Source: Sphingomonas naphthae (GTDB taxonomy: Bacteria; Pseudomonadota; Alphaproteobacteria; Sphingomonadales; Sphingomonadaceae). From it: a DNA stretch of 64,000 nt. This document shows positions 1 to 10,255 of this stretch, piece after piece. The position numbers were made by a program, and so were the translations under genes. The notes under the pieces are model-generated. The model searched no databases. It worked only from the letters and a program-made list of their open reading frames with translations, and was not told the origin of the DNA. How positions within the stretch are numbered: position 1 is the stretch's first letter; the number at the start of each line of letters is the position of its first letter. Location: NCBI RefSeq assembly GCF_028607085.1, contig NZ_CP117411.1, positions 744,001 through 808,000 of the forward strand, written 5' to 3'.

Positions 1-55
1 GGCGCCCACAGCGCGAACCGCGCACGACCCGGCGTCACCCATTCCGGCCCCCACC

Positions 56-2158
56 TCATTCGATCGACCCGCGCGCGTAGAGCAGGATGGCGGTGCGATC
101 CTGCACCGCGATCGTCTTCTCCGTCACGTCGCGCTCGCCGATCGTCGCGTCGGAGCTGTCCACCAGCAGGCGGCGATAGGCGTGCGGCGCGGGCAGATCG
201 AAGTCCAGGCTGGCCTGCGATCCGTTCATCAGCATCGTGATCGCCTCGAACCCGCCATCCTCGGTCAGCCGGGCGCGGCGCATCACCAGCGCCTTGCCCT
301 CGGCGTTATGCCAGTCGTCGTCGGAAAGGGGCTCGCCGCGCTCGTCGAACCAGTCGATGTTGCGGATGCCGGGCGCGATCTCCTCGCCGTAGAGATAGGC
401 GTTCGATCGCACGAGCGGGTAATGTTTGCGGATCAGGATCAGGCGGCGGACGAAGGCCGAGAGACTCTCGCCCTCCTTGCTGGCGGCCTGCGCCCAATCG
501 ACCCAGCTGATCTCATTATCCTGGCAATAGGCATTGTTGTTGCCCTGCTGGGTACGGCCGAATTCATCGCCCGCCAGCAGCATCGGTGTGCCCAGCGCCG
601 CCAGCACGGTGATGAGCATCGATCGCCGCACCCGCTCGCGCACGGAATTGATCTCGGCATCCTTGGTCGGCCCCTCGGCACCCCAGTTGCACGAGAGATT
701 GTCGCCATGGCCGTCGCGATTGTCCTCGCCATTGGCCTCGTTGTGGCGCTGTTCGTAGCGGGTGATGTCGGTCAGCGTCTGGCCGTCGTGGCTGGCGACA
801 TAGTTCACGCTGGCCCACGGCCGCCGCGCGCGCCGGTCGAACAGGTCGCCGGAGCCCGACAGGCGCGCGGCGAATTCCGGCCGCACGCCCGCGTCGCCGC
901 GCCAGAAGCGGCGGGTGGAATCGCGGAACTTGTCGTTCCATTCGGCGAAGCCCGGCGGATGGTTGCCGAGCTGGTAGCCGCCGGGGCCGATGTCCCACGG
1001 CTCGGAAATGAGCTTCAGTCGGCCGAGGATGGGATCCTGCCGCAGCACATCGAAGAAGCTGGCACCCGGATCGAACCCCCCGTCGCCGGTGCGGCCGAGC
1101 GTCGATCCCAGATCGAAGCGGAAACCGTCGATATGATAATCCTCCGCCCAGTAGCGCAGCGAATCCGTCACCATCTGGAGCACGCGCGGCTGATCGAGGT
1201 TGAAGGTGTTGCCGGTGCCGGTGTCGTTCACGCAGTAACGCGGGTTATCCTTCTGGAGCCGATAGTAAGTGGCGTTGTCGAGGCCGCGGAAGCACATCGT
1301 CTGCCCCAGCTCGCTGCCCTCGGCGGTGTGGTTGTAGACGACGTCGAGGATCACCTCGATGCCCGCCGCGTGCAGCCGGCGCACCGCCAGCCGCAGGTCG
1401 TTGGCGTGGTTGTTATGCATGTAGCGCGTTTCGGGTGCGAAGAAGGCGAGGCTGTTGTAGCCCCAATAATTGACCAGATCCTTCTCCTGCAAAAACCGGT
1501 CCTGCACGAAGCCGTGGACCGGCATCAGCTCGATCGCGGTGATGCCCAGCCGCTGGAGATGGGCGATCAGATCGGGGTGGCTGAGCGCGCGATAGGTGCC
1601 CCGCTCGGCGGCGGGCACGCTCTCCATCAGTTGCGTGAGGCCCTTGACGTGCGCCTCGTAGATGATCGTTTCCGACCAGGGCGTGTTGGGCCTGCGGTCC
1701 GCGTCCCAATCGAAGGCGTGCGAGACGACGACCGATTTCGGCATGTAGGTGGCGCTGTCGCGGCGATCGAAGCTGAGGTCGGCGCGCGGCGAATTGACGC
1801 GATAGCCGTGCAGCGCGTCATGCCAGCGCACCCGGCCGAAGGTGCGGCGGGTATAGGGGTCCAGCAGCAGCTTGTTGGGATTGAACCGATGCCCCTCCTC
1901 GGGCGCGTAGGGGCCATTCGCGCGAAAGCCGTAGAGCAGGCCGGGGCGCGCGTCGGGCAGATAGCCGTGCCAGATTTCGTCGGTCCATTCGGGCAGGTCG
2001 AGCCGCGCGATCTCGTGCCGGCCGGTTTCGTCGAACAGGCACAATTCCATCCGCTCGGCATGGGCCGAAAACACCGCGAAATTCACGCCGAGCCCGTTGA
2101 AGGTCGAGCCGAGAGGATAAGGCGAACCGCTTTCGAGACGTTCGGGGAGACGGGTCAA
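56..2158 (-). CDS. glgX: Glycogen debranching enzyme GlgX
   Basis: Hydrolyses alpha-1,6 branches of phosphorylase-limit glycogen in the cytoplasm. The 700-residue length fits GlgX. An N-terminal CBM48-like module ([20 protein letters not shown]) precedes a GH13 barrel with the nucleophile motif GFRFDLGS near residue 345, the acid/base motif [11 protein letters not shown] near 385 and ASHDGQTL near 457. I chose the TTG at 2158: it overlaps the glgB stop as TTGA, and the reading frame upstream of it lies inside glgB and has no family similarity. Translational coupling to glgB is therefore likely. A longer in-frame extension exists but looks spurious. Confidence 0.93.
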   Translation of the reverse strand: MTRLPERLESGSPYPLGSTFNGLGVNFAVFSAHAERMELCLFDETGRHEIARLDLPEWTDEIWHGYLPDARPGLLYGFRANGPYAPEEGHRFNPNKLLLDPYTRRTFGRVRWHDALHGYRVNSPRADLSFDRRDSATYMPKSVVVSHAFDWDADRRPNTPWSETIIYEAHVKGLTQLMESVPAAERGTYRALSHPDLIAHLQRLGITAIELMPVHGFVQDRFLQEKDLVNYWGYNSLAFFAPETRYMHNNHANDLRLAVRRLHAAGIEVILDVVYNHTAEGSELGQTMCFRGLDNATYYRLQKDNPRYCVNDTGTGNTFNLDQPRVLQMVTDSLRYWAEDYHIDGFRFDLGSTLGRTGDGGFDPGASFFDVLRQDPILGRLKLISEPWDIGPGGYQLGNHPPGFAEWNDKFRDSTRRFWRGDAGVRPEFAARLSGSGDLFDRRARRPWASVNYVASHDGQTLTDITRYEQRHNEANGEDNRDGHGDNLSCNWGAEGPTKDAEINSVRERVRRSMLITVLAALGTPMLLAGDEFGRTQQGNNNAYCQDNEISWVDWAQAASKEGESLSAFVRRLILIRKHYPLVRSNAYLYGEEIAPGIRNIDWFDERGEPLSDDDWHNAEGKALVMRRARLTEDGGFEAITMLMNGSQASLDFDLPAPHAYRRLLVDSSDATIGERDVTEKTIAVQDRTAILLYARGSIE

Positions 2159-4290
2159 GCGTCGGTTCCTTCGTGGCGCAGGAGGATGGTGGCGAGCGGC
2201 GGCAAGGTGATCTCCAGCGATTGCGGCTGGCCATGCGCCGGTATGGGCTGGGTGGCGAGGCTGTCGGGATGGCGGACGCCGCTGCCGCCGTAGCGCGTGT
2301 CGTCCGAATTGAAGATTTCGGACCAGCGCCCCGCCTCGCCCACGCCGACGCGATAGTGATGGCGCGGCACCGGCGTCAGATTGACCGCGCACAGCAGGGG
2401 CGGCGCGCCATAGGGCGAGGCGCGGCGGAAGACGAGGACGCTATTGTCGCGATCGTCGCCCACCGCCCAGGCGAAGCCGCGCGGATCGGCGTCGCTCTGA
2501 TGGAGCGCGGGCTCGGCGCGGTAGAGCGCGTTGAGGTCGCGCACGAGCGTCTGCACGCCCAGATGGTCGCCGTCCGTCAGCGCCGCCCAGTCGAGCTGAC
2601 CATCATGATTCCACTCGGCGCGCTGCGCGATCTCGCCGCCCATGAACAGCAGTTTCTTGCCGGGATGCGCCCACATGAAGGCCAGATAGGCGCGCAGATT
2701 GGCGAATTGCTGCCAGCGGTCGCCGGGCATCTTGGCGATCAACGAATGCTTGCCGTGGACCACTTCGTCATGGCTGAGCGGCAGGATGAAGCGTTCGGAG
2801 AAAGCGTAGACCGGGCCGAAGGTCATGTCGCCATGGTGCCAGCGGCGATAGGCGGGCTCGCGCTCCATGTAGCGGAGCGTGTCGTTCATCCAGCCCATGT
2901 TCCATTTGAACGCGAAGCCGAGGCCATCGAAATCGACCGCCGTGGTGACGCCGGGGAAGGCGGTCGATTCCTCGGCGATGGTGACGGCGCCGGGGCAGCG
3001 TTCGGCGACCACCGCGTTCATGCGCTTGAGGAAGTCGATCGCCTCCAGATTCTCGCGCCCGCCGTGGATGTTCGGCACCCACTCACCCGCGCGCCGGCTG
3101 TAATCGCGGTAGAGCATCGACGCCACGGCATCGACCCGCAGACCATCGACATGGAACCGCTCCAGCCACCACAATGCGGAGGCGATCAGCATCCCCGCCA
3201 CTTCCTGCCGGCCGAGATTGTAGATCAGGGTGTTCCAGTCGGGATGGAAGCCCTCGCGCGGATCGTGATGTTCATAGAGGGCGGTGCCGTCGAACCAGGC
3301 GAGGCCGTGCGCGTCGGACGGAAAATGCGCGGGCACCCAATCGAGGATCACGCCGATGCCGGCCGCATGGCAGCGATCGACGAAGCGAGCGAACTGCTCC
3401 GCGCTGCCGTAGCGCGCGGAGGGCGCGAATTGCGACAGTGGCTGATAGCCCCACGATCCGCCGAACGGATGCTCCATGATCGGCATCAGCTCGACATGGC
3501 TGAAGCCCATATCGACGACATAGGGGATCAGCTGGTCGGCGATCTGGTCCCAATCATGCTCGCCGCCATGCCAGGGCCGCCGCCAGGAGGAGACGTGCAG
3601 CTCGTAGATGGAGATGGGCGCGCCGGCGTGCTGGCGATCGGCGCGGCCGGCCATCCAGTCGGCATCGCTCCAGCTGAAATCGGGTGCGGGGGCGATGATC
3701 GAGGCGGTGGCGGGCGGGCGTTCGGTGGCGCGGGCGAGCGGATCGGCCTTTTCGCGCCACACGCCGTCGGCGCCCAGCACCGCGAACTTATAGGCTTCGC
3801 CCGCGCCGACGCCGGGCACGAACAGCTCCCACACACCCGCTTCGTGCCGCAGCCGCATCGGCAGGCGGCGCGCGTTCCAGCCGACGAACGCCCCGATCAC
3901 GCTCACCGCGCGGGCGTTGGGCGCCCACAAGGCGAAAGCGGTGCCGGCGATGCCGTCATGCGTCCGTGGATTGGCGCCCAGCCGCAACGGCAGATCCCAA
4001 TGCCGCCCTTCGCGCAAAAGATGCAGGTCCAGATCGCCGAGCACGGGGCTGAGCGCATAGGGATCGGCCTGCTCGACGACATTGCCGTCAGGCCAGCGCA
4101 CCCTGAGCGTATATCCGCTGCCCGCGAACGGCCCCGCGAACAGGCCCTCTGGCGACACGGCCTCCAGCGCCGCTTCGCCATTCGCGCCGATCACCGAAAC
4201 CGCTTCGGCGCCCGGCTGGAACGTGCGGATCAGCCCGTCGTGCGGGCCGAGGAACGCGAACGGGTCGGGCAGCCAATCCACATGCGTCAT
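2155..4290 (-). CDS. glgB: 1,4-alpha-glucan branching enzyme GlgB
   Basis: Introduces alpha-1,6 branches into glycogen. The protein is about 711 residues, usual for GlgB, with two N-terminal CBM48-type beta modules ([19 protein letters not shown] is typical) and a GH13 barrel. Catalytic motifs seen are [15 protein letters not shown] near residue 384, TIAEEST near 437 and [12 protein letters not shown] near 507. The start taken is ATG 4290 ([11 protein letters not shown]). GTG 4305, five codons upstream, has the better ribosome site (six G residues 6 nt before it) and is a real alternative. First gene of a glgB-glgX operon that diverges from glgC-glgA. Confidence 0.94.
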   Translation of the reverse strand: MTHVDWLPDPFAFLGPHDGLIRTFQPGAEAVSVIGANGEAALEAVSPEGLFAGPFAGSGYTLRVRWPDGNVVEQADPYALSPVLGDLDLHLLREGRHWDLPLRLGANPRTHDGIAGTAFALWAPNARAVSVIGAFVGWNARRLPMRLRHEAGVWELFVPGVGAGEAYKFAVLGADGVWREKADPLARATERPPATASIIAPAPDFSWSDADWMAGRADRQHAGAPISIYELHVSSWRRPWHGGEHDWDQIADQLIPYVVDMGFSHVELMPIMEHPFGGSWGYQPLSQFAPSARYGSAEQFARFVDRCHAAGIGVILDWVPAHFPSDAHGLAWFDGTALYEHHDPREGFHPDWNTLIYNLGRQEVAGMLIASALWWLERFHVDGLRVDAVASMLYRDYSRRAGEWVPNIHGGRENLEAIDFLKRMNAVVAERCPGAVTIAEESTAFPGVTTAVDFDGLGFAFKWNMGWMNDTLRYMEREPAYRRWHHGDMTFGPVYAFSERFILPLSHDEVVHGKHSLIAKMPGDRWQQFANLRAYLAFMWAHPGKKLLFMGGEIAQRAEWNHDGQLDWAALTDGDHLGVQTLVRDLNALYRAEPALHQSDADPRGFAWAVGDDRDNSVLVFRRASPYGAPPLLCAVNLTPVPRHHYRVGVGEAGRWSEIFNSDDTRYGGSGVRHPDSLATQPIPAHGQPQSLEITLPPLATILLRHEGTDA

Positions 4291-4438
4291 CGCCTTGTGC
4301 TGCACCCGTGTCCCCCCGATCGGAAGCCCCTCCAACGTCGTAACGGCCCCGAAGTGCCGGGGTCTAACGAAAATTGTGCGGTGCGAGGAACCTAAGTGTT
4401 CTAGACGGTTTCGGGAGGGAACAGGAGAAGGATTCCGG

Positions 4439-5707
4439 ATGCCCCCCAGTGCGACGTTGCGCGGCCTTGTCACCCGCCATGCGATGGCCATCGTTCTGGC
4501 GGGCGGCAGAGGCAGTCGGCTCATGGAATTGACCGACATCCGGGCCAAACCGGCGGTCTATTTCGGCGGCAAGACCCGCATCGTGGACTTCGCACTGTCC
4601 AACGCGCTCAACTCGGGCATCCCGCGCATCGGCGTGGCGACGCAGTACAAGGCGCACAGCCTGATCCGCCATCTCCAGCACGGCTGGAGCTTCTTCCGGC
4701 CGGAGCGCAACGAGAGCTTCGATATCCTGCCCGCCAGCCAGCGCGTGTCGGAGGACAATTGGTATCTCGGCACCGCCGACGCGGTGTACCAAAACCTCGA
4801 TATCATCGAGAGTTACGGCCCGAAATACATCCTGATCCTGGCCGGCGACCATATCTACAAGCAGGATTATGGCGTGATGCTGGAGGAGCATTGCGACACC
4901 GGCGCCAGCGTGACGGTCGGCTGCGTCGAGGTGCCGAGACTGGAGGCGAGCGCCTTCGGCGTGATGCATGTCGACGAGAATGACCGGATCATCGACTTCC
5001 TCGAGAAACCCGCCGATCCGCCCGCCATGCCCGGTCACCCCGAATCCGCGCTGGCCAGCATGGGCATCTACGTCTTCGAGACGAGCTTCCTCGCCGAGGT
5101 GCTGCGCGAGGATGCGGCCGACCCGACCAGTTCGCACGATTTCGGCAAGGACATCGTCCCCAAGCTGGTGCGCGACGGCAATGCGCGGGCGCATCACCTG
5201 AGCAAATCGGCGCTCCGCTCCGCTTCCCATGCCGAGCCCTATTGGCGCGACGTGGGCACGCTGGATGCCTATTTTGCCGCCAATATCGATCTCACCAACA
5301 CGGTCCCCGAACTCGATCTCTACGATCGCGAGTGGCCGATCTGGACCTATTCCGAGATGACCGCCCCCGCCAAATTCGTCCATGACGAGGATGGGCGGCG
5401 CGGCGAGGCGATCTCCTCGCTCGTGTCGGGCGACTGCATCGTCTCGGGCGCGGCGCTGCGCCATTCGCTGCTGTTCACCGGCGTGAGGGTCAACAGCTTC
5501 TCGGCGATCGAGAATGCCGTGCTGATGCCGCGCGTGCATATCGGGCGATCGGTGCGGCTGAAGAACGTCATCGTCGATCGCGGCGTGGAAATCCCGTCGG
5601 GGCTTGTCGTCGGGGAGGATCCGGTCGAGGATGCGCGCCGGTTCCGTCGCACCGAAAATGGGGTCTGTCTCATTACCGCGAAGATGATCGAAGCGTTGAA
5701 GAGCTGA
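4439..5707 (+). CDS. glgC: Glucose-1-phosphate adenylyltransferase GlgC
   Basis: Makes ADP-glucose from glucose-1-phosphate and ATP, the committed step of bacterial glycogen synthesis. The 422-residue protein starts with the nucleotidyltransferase signature [14 protein letters not shown] (residues 20-33) and [17 protein letters not shown] shortly after, includes GTADAVYQN and GDHIYKQDY, and ends in the left-handed beta-helix domain typical of the family. ATG 4439 is preceded by AGGAGAAGGA at good spacing. Its TGA shares one base with the glgA start (TGATG), so the two are probably translated together. Confidence 0.96.
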   Translation: MPPSATLRGLVTRHAMAIVLAGGRGSRLMELTDIRAKPAVYFGGKTRIVDFALSNALNSGIPRIGVATQYKAHSLIRHLQHGWSFFRPERNESFDILPASQRVSEDNWYLGTADAVYQNLDIIESYGPKYILILAGDHIYKQDYGVMLEEHCDTGASVTVGCVEVPRLEASAFGVMHVDENDRIIDFLEKPADPPAMPGHPESALASMGIYVFETSFLAEVLREDAADPTSSHDFGKDIVPKLVRDGNARAHHLSKSALRSASHAEPYWRDVGTLDAYFAANIDLTNTVPELDLYDREWPIWTYSEMTAPAKFVHDEDGRRGEAISSLVSGDCIVSGAALRHSLLFTGVRVNSFSAIENAVLMPRVHIGRSVRLKNVIVDRGVEIPSGLVVGEDPVEDARRFRRTENGVCLITAKMIEALKS

Positions 5708-7155
5708 TGCCTTTCATGCTGCTGTCGGTCGCGTCCGAACTCTATCCGCTCGTCAAGACCGGCGGCCTCGCCGACGTCGCCGGTGCGCTTCCCGCCGCTC
5801 TGGCGGCGGAGGATGTGGCGGTGACCACGCTGATCCCCGGCTATCCCGCCGTGCTGCGCGCGCTGGAGGGCGGGGCGGTCGTCCACCATTATGACGCGCT
5901 GATGGGCGGCCCGTCGGACGTGCTGCGCGGCCGCGCGGCGGGGCTCGACCTGCTCGTGCTGGATGCGCCGCACCTCTTCGCACGCGACGGCAATCCCTAT
6001 CTCGGGCCGGACGGGCAGGACTGGCCCGACAATCCGCTCCGCTTCGGCGCCTTCGCCCGCGTCGCCGCCGATATCGCGGCGGGCCGCGCGACCGATCTTA
6101 TTCCCGATGCTGTCCAGGCGCACGACTGGCAGGCGGCCCTCACCGCCGTGTACCTGCGCTACGATCCGCCGGGGCGGCGGCCGGGCGTGGTGACGACGAT
6201 CCACAATCTCGCCTTCCAGGGCATCTTCCCGGCCTATCTGCTGGGCGCGCTCGGCCTGCCCGCCGAAGCCTTCGCGCTCGACGCGCTAGAATATTATGGC
6301 TCGATCAGCTTCCTGAAGGGCGGCTTGGTCTTCTCCGACCGCATCACCACCGTCTCGCCGACCTATGCGACCGAGATCATGGAGGCGGAAGCCGGCATGG
6401 GGCTCGACGGCCTGCTGGTGACCCGCGCGGCGGACCTGTCGGGCATCCTCAACGGCCTCGACACGGGCGTCTGGGATCCGGCGACCGATCCCACGCTGGA
6501 TACCCCCTTTGACGCGAGGACGCTCGACCGGCGCGCCGCGAACAAGGCGGCGCTGCAACGGGCTTTCGGCCTGGCGGATGAGCCGCGCGCCTTCCTGCTC
6601 GGCTCGGTCGGCCGGCTGACCGAGCAGAAGGGAATGGACGTGCTGCTCGCGCTGCTGCCCGAGCTGGCGGAGGCGGGCGGCCAGTTCGCCCTGCTCGGCA
6701 CGGGCGATCGCGCGCTGGAAGCGGCCTTTTCCGCAGTCGCCGCGCGCTATCCCGATCGGATCGCGGCGCGCATCGGCTATGACGAGGCGCTCGCCCATCG
6801 CATCCAGGCGGGCGTGGACGCCTTCGCCATGCCCTCGCGCTTCGAGCCCTGCGGCCTCACCCAGATGGCAGCGCTGCGCTATGGCGCGGTGCCGATCGTG
6901 GCGCGGGTCGGCGGGCTGGCGGATACGGTGATCGATGCCGGCCCCTATGCGCTGGCGCAGGGCGTGGCGACCGGCTTCCAATTCCCCGCCGGCTCGATCC
7001 CGGCGATGCGCGCGGCGCTGACGAACGCCAAGGCGCTCTACGATGGCGACCCGGTCACCTGGGCGCGCATCCAGCGCAATGGCATGGCGACCGACGTATC
7101 CTGGGCCAGCGCGGCGCGGCATTATGCCGCGCTGTTTCGTCAGATCGCCGCCTAG
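5707..7155 (+). CDS. glgA: Glycogen synthase GlgA
   Basis: Transfers glucose from ADP-glucose to the growing alpha-1,4-glucan. The 482 residues are normal for GT5 GlgA. The N-terminal ADP-binding motif KTGGLADV begins at residue 17, a GSVGRLTEQKGMD segment lies near 300, and the donor-site motif SRFEPCGLTQM lies near 377. It overlaps glgC by one base and its 3' end overlaps that of the convergent DUF2934 gene by four bases. With glgB-glgX on the other strand this gives synthesis, branching and debranching. No glgP or pgm is present in the window. Confidence 0.96.
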   Translation: MPFMLLSVASELYPLVKTGGLADVAGALPAALAAEDVAVTTLIPGYPAVLRALEGGAVVHHYDALMGGPSDVLRGRAAGLDLLVLDAPHLFARDGNPYLGPDGQDWPDNPLRFGAFARVAADIAAGRATDLIPDAVQAHDWQAALTAVYLRYDPPGRRPGVVTTIHNLAFQGIFPAYLLGALGLPAEAFALDALEYYGSISFLKGGLVFSDRITTVSPTYATEIMEAEAGMGLDGLLVTRAADLSGILNGLDTGVWDPATDPTLDTPFDARTLDRRAANKAALQRAFGLADEPRAFLLGSVGRLTEQKGMDVLLALLPELAEAGGQFALLGTGDRALEAAFSAVAARYPDRIAARIGYDEALAHRIQAGVDAFAMPSRFEPCGLTQMAALRYGAVPIVARVGGLADTVIDAGPYALAQGVATGFQFPAGSIPAMRAALTNAKALYDGDPVTWARIQRNGMATDVSWASAARHYAALFRQIAA

Positions 7156-7415
7156 GCGGTCTTCGCCTTCGCCGCACGCGGCTTGCGCGGCGCCTTGGCG
7201 ACGGGTGCGGGTGCCTCGGCGGGAGGTGCCGCCGCTGTCTTGCGCCTGGTCGAGGTCTTCACGGGCTTGGCCGTCGGCGCTACCTCTGCCTCCACGGGCG
7301 CGAGGTCTCGCGCCGCCTCATGCCAGTGCGCCTCATGTCGCCCGGCCGGCCGCCCCTCTTCCTCCCATAGCGCATAAGCACGCTCCCGGATTTTTTGATC
7401 GAGATCCTCAGACAT
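7152..7415 (-). CDS. DUF2934 domain protein with basic Ala/Lys/Pro-rich tail
   Basis: Small protein of 87 residues. Residues 1-45 match the DUF2934 pattern (IRERAYALWEEEGRP followed by a His-Trp element, HWHEAARDL). The rest is a low-complexity, Lys/Arg/Ala/Pro-rich tail that would be positively charged. The start is set at ATG 7415 because AAAGGA lies 9 nt upstream; a longer frame to 7493 lacks such a site. The function of DUF2934 is not established. It is convergent with glgA with a four-base overlap of stop codons. Confidence 0.75.
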   Translation of the reverse strand: MSEDLDQKIRERAYALWEEEGRPAGRHEAHWHEAARDLAPVEAEVAPTAKPVKTSTRRKTAAAPPAEAPAPVAKAPRKPRAAKAKTA

Positions 7416-7541
7416 CCACGCAATCCTTTCGCGCTCAAGTCGATTGAGATACGTCGGTTTGACGGGATAGCCGGTCGACCGGTCCACCATCAACCACCTT
7501 GTTAGGCCAGCAGTCGGCGTTCCGCTGTAGCGACCAACAGG

Positions 7542-8351
7542 CTATCGCGCCGCCGCCGCCATCTCGCGATTGCTGGCGACGGCGGCAGCCAGCATCTCTT
7601 CGATCAGCCGATCGAGCGCGCCATCGGCGTCCAGCACGTCGAGGCCCTTGCGGGTGCTGCCGCCGGGGCTCGCCACCCGATCGGCCAGCGCGCCGGGGGA
7701 TTCGCCCGCGCCGGCCGCGAGCAGCCCGGCCCCCTCCACCGTCGCCAGCGCCAGCCGGGCCGACTGGTCGGCGGGGAGGCCGGCGGCGGTGCCGGCTTTC
7801 GCCAGCGAATCGATGAAGCGGAAGAGGAAGGCGGGGCCGGAACCGGCCAGCGCCGTCACCTGATCGAACAGCCCCTCGTCGACCCATTCGACCAGCCCGA
7901 GCGGCGCCATCAGCGCCTCGGCGATCGCGCGGGTCCTGGCGTCCAGCCCGTCGCCGTGCAGCGCCACCACGCCCTTGCCGAGCGCGACGGGGGTGTTGGG
8001 CATGGCGCGCAGCACCGGGCCGGCGGCGGGGAAACGCGCGCGCAGCGAAGCGGTCTCGACACCGGCGAGGATCGATACCAGCAATGTCTCCGGCCCGATC
8101 ATCGGCGCCAGCAGCGGGGCGACCTGATCGAGCATCTGCGGCTTTACCGCCAGCATCACCATCGCCGGTACCGGGCCATCGGGCGGCGGCGCGGTGAGGA
8201 CGGTGATCCCCTCGCCCATCGCGGCGCCGCTCCTGCGGATCACGGTCACCTCGCGCGGATCGAGCCCGGCGGCCAGCCAGCGCGACAGCATCGCCCCGCC
8301 CATATTGCCCGCGCCCACCAGCCACACGGGGCCTTCGAGCGCGAAGCTCAT
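7542..8351 (-). CDS. proC: Pyrroline-5-carboxylate reductase
   Basis: Reduces 1-pyrroline-5-carboxylate to proline with NAD(P)H. The Rossmann fold motif VGAGNMGGAM is near the N terminus, followed by AVKPQML, AMPNTPVALGKG, the TALAGSGPAFLF segment and the C-terminal VASPGGSTRKGLDVL signature. The 269-residue length is typical. ATG 8351 overlaps the TGA of the upstream YbjN-like gene as ATGA, so it is the second gene of a coupled pair. The reading frame that extends further upstream runs through the YbjN gene and was rejected. Confidence 0.95.
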   Translation of the reverse strand: MSFALEGPVWLVGAGNMGGAMLSRWLAAGLDPREVTVIRRSGAAMGEGITVLTAPPPDGPVPAMVMLAVKPQMLDQVAPLLAPMIGPETLLVSILAGVETASLRARFPAAGPVLRAMPNTPVALGKGVVALHGDGLDARTRAIAEALMAPLGLVEWVDEGLFDQVTALAGSGPAFLFRFIDSLAKAGTAAGLPADQSARLALATVEGAGLLAAGAGESPGALADRVASPGGSTRKGLDVLDADGALDRLIEEMLAAAVASNREMAAAAR

Positions 8352-8854
8352 GCCTCGCCCTGCGTCTCGATCAGGGCGGCGGCGATCGCCTCCTGCGGGC
8401 TCTTGTCGCCCCACAGGACGAACTGGAAGACGGGGTAGAAACGCTCGCATTCGTCGATCGCGGCTTCGATCAATGTCTCGGCCTGTTCGATCGTCAGCAC
8501 GCCCTCGTCGCGCCCGTCCAGCAGCGCGGCGTGGCGGAACACGATCATCCCGCTCGACGACCACAGCTCGAAATGGCCGATCCAGAGCTGTTCGTTGATA
8601 AGGCCGATCGCCTCGTAGATGGCGGCGCGCTTGTCGGCGGCGACCCGCACGTCGGGCAGCGCCAGGAACTGGAGGACGTCATCCTCGTCGCGCCAGATCG
8701 CGCGCAGCTCATATTGCGTCCAGCTGCCCTGGAAATTGGCGACGATCTCCTCGTCGGCGATCCGCTCGTGCGTCCAGCCATGTGCCTCGAAATGCTGTTC
8801 CAGCATATCGATCGCCGCGCCGGCCTCTCGCCCGCCGCTCTCTTCGTCCAGCAT
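8348..8854 (-). CDS. YbjN domain-containing protein
   Basis: A 168-residue soluble protein of the YbjN family (type III secretion chaperone-like fold): an alpha/beta domain with IVANFQGSWTQYELRAIWR near the N terminus, LQFLALPDVRV in the middle and ELWSSSGMIVFRHAALL towards the C-terminal half. The biochemical role is not established. It overlaps proC by four bases (ATGA), an arrangement I believe is common in sphingomonads. The start is ATG 8854; an adjacent GTG at 8857 is also possible. Confidence 0.85.
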   Translation of the reverse strand: MLDEESGGREAGAAIDMLEQHFEAHGWTHERIADEEIVANFQGSWTQYELRAIWRDEDDVLQFLALPDVRVAADKRAAIYEAIGLINEQLWIGHFELWSSSGMIVFRHAALLDGRDEGVLTIEQAETLIEAAIDECERFYPVFQFVLWGDKSPQEAIAAALIETQGEA

Positions 8855-8951
8855 CACGCCACCCCAACCATGGCGATCGTGGTGGGCGAAGGCCGGCGCG
8901 CCCGCAAGGCGGGGGTCGCGCCGGCGCGGAAGAAGATGTGGATAATGGTGG

Positions 8952-9254
8952 TCAGGCGGACGGCCCCGGATTGTCCGCCGTCGGGGCCGACGTCGCCTCG
9001 CTGGCGTTCGCCTTGGCCTTGCCCTCCAGCGCGTCGAGCCGCGCCTTCAGCGCCTCATTCTCGTCGCGCGCGGCGGCGGCCATCGCCTTGACCGCCTCGA
9101 ATTCGTCACGGCTGACGAAATCGAGCCCGCCGATCCACTCGCGCGCCTTGTCGCGCGCGCCGGCCTCGGCCTCGCGGCCCATGCCCGCCACCGTACCGGC
9201 GACGCCGTTGAACATCTTCACCATGTCGTCGAACAGGCGGTTTTCGGTCTGCAT
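8952..9254 (-). CDS. Accessory factor UbiK family (BMFP) protein
   Basis: A 100-residue protein matching the UbiK/YqiC family: an N-terminal amphipathic helix (NRLFDDMVKMFNGVAGTVAG) followed by a coiled coil (DEFEAVKAMAAAARDENEALKARLDALE) and a short disordered Ala/Ser tail. In enterobacteria UbiK assists the ubiquinone biosynthesis complex and members can fuse membranes; that role is inferred here from family membership only. It diverges from the transglycosylase gene, with about 150 bp between the two starts. Confidence 0.8.
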   Translation of the reverse strand: MQTENRLFDDMVKMFNGVAGTVAGMGREAEAGARDKAREWIGGLDFVSRDEFEAVKAMAAAARDENEALKARLDALEGKAKANASEATSAPTADNPGPSA

Positions 9255-9408
9255 GGGGACTCTCGGGCTCCGTGAAGGGATGGTCGCTTAAAAATGGCCC
9301 CGACAGGCCGTTCTTTCAAGGTTCGGGCGGGGCCGGGCGCGTTAGCACGCTGTTAACCCTCTTCCTTCATCATCGCGACATCCCCAACCACCCGGAGTCG
9401 CATCCCCC

Positions 9409-10242
9409 GTGTCCGTGTCCCGTTTTACCTCGGCCAATATCGACGCCGGCGGCATCCGCCAGGCGATCGGCACCGCCGCGCAGCGGACCGGCGTCGATTT
9501 CACCTACCTCTACGCCCAGGCCAAGAGCGAGAGCGGGCTCAACCCCAACGCCAAGGCGGGCAATTCAAGCGCAGGCGGACTCTATCAATTCATCGACCAG
9601 AGCTGGCTCGGCATCCTCAAGCAGCATGGCGCCGAACATGGCCTGGGCTGGGCGGCGGATGCGATCAAGCGCACGTCGTCGGGCCGCTGGACAGTCGATG
9701 CCGATCAGCGGCAGGCGGTATTCGCGCTGCGCAACCAGCCCGAGGCCTCCGCGCTGATGGCGGCCGAATATGCCAGCGACAATGCCGATGGCCTGCAAAA
9801 GACGCTCGGCCGCGTGCCCAACGGCACCGACCTGTATTTCGCGCACTTCCTGGGGCTGCAGGGCGCCAGGAAATTCCTCGCCTGCGATCCCGACAGCTGC
9901 GCCGCCAGCCAGTTCCCGACCGAGGCGCGCGCCAATCGCGGCATCTTCTACACCAAATCCGGCGAGCCGCGCACCGTGGGGCAGGTTTACGAACTGATGG
10001 GCAACAAGCTGGTCAAGGCCGCCACCGGCTCCGGCGACGCCCCTCCGCCCGCGCCAATGGAAGCGCCGACGCTGCAATATGCCGATGCCGCGCTGGATGG
10101 CGCCACGCCCGCATCGGCCGACGGCCCCGACATCGCCGCCCGCTTCGCGGCGCTGGGCCAGGCCAAGATGGATGTCCTCCGCCCGACCCCGGCCAACGCC
10201 AAGCTGGCCTATATGATGTTGCAGAGCGCGCTGATCGGCTGA
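9409..10242 (+). CDS. Transglycosylase SLT-domain protein
   Basis: Predicted lytic transglycosylase acting on peptidoglycan. Residues 15-150 resemble a goose-lysozyme/SLT fold: the catalytic Glu is probably E41 in KSESGLNPNAK, followed by SSAGGLYQFIDQSW and later YFAHFLGLQGARKFL. There is no evident signal peptide, unlike periplasmic lytic transglycosylases, so its export route is unclear. The C-terminal 80 residues are Ala/Pro-rich and not assignable. It starts at GTG 9409 after CCGGAGTCG. It is convergent with the YpfJ-like gene with only 13 bp between. Confidence 0.8.
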   Translation: MSVSRFTSANIDAGGIRQAIGTAAQRTGVDFTYLYAQAKSESGLNPNAKAGNSSAGGLYQFIDQSWLGILKQHGAEHGLGWAADAIKRTSSGRWTVDADQRQAVFALRNQPEASALMAAEYASDNADGLQKTLGRVPNGTDLYFAHFLGLQGARKFLACDPDSCAASQFPTEARANRGIFYTKSGEPRTVGQVYELMGNKLVKAATGSGDAPPPAPMEAPTLQYADAALDGATPASADGPDIAARFAALGQAKMDVLRPTPANAKLAYMMLQSALIG

Positions 10243-10255
10243 TCCGCGCGCTGTC

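Noticed and set aside
182-2293. 703-residue plus-strand open frame opposite glgX
   Set aside because: Antisense shadow of a high-GC gene; His/Arg/Gly/Ala-rich composition with no family motifs and no ribosome site.
2173-4395. 740-residue plus-strand open frame opposite glgB
   Set aside because: Same artefact: complementary strand of a clear glgB gene, no recognisable domain.
4291-4438. Promoters or leader hairpin in the glgB/glgC divergent region (a weak stem near 4345-4364, TTGTGC near 4376)
   Set aside because: Short stem and no convincing -35/-10 pair on either strand.
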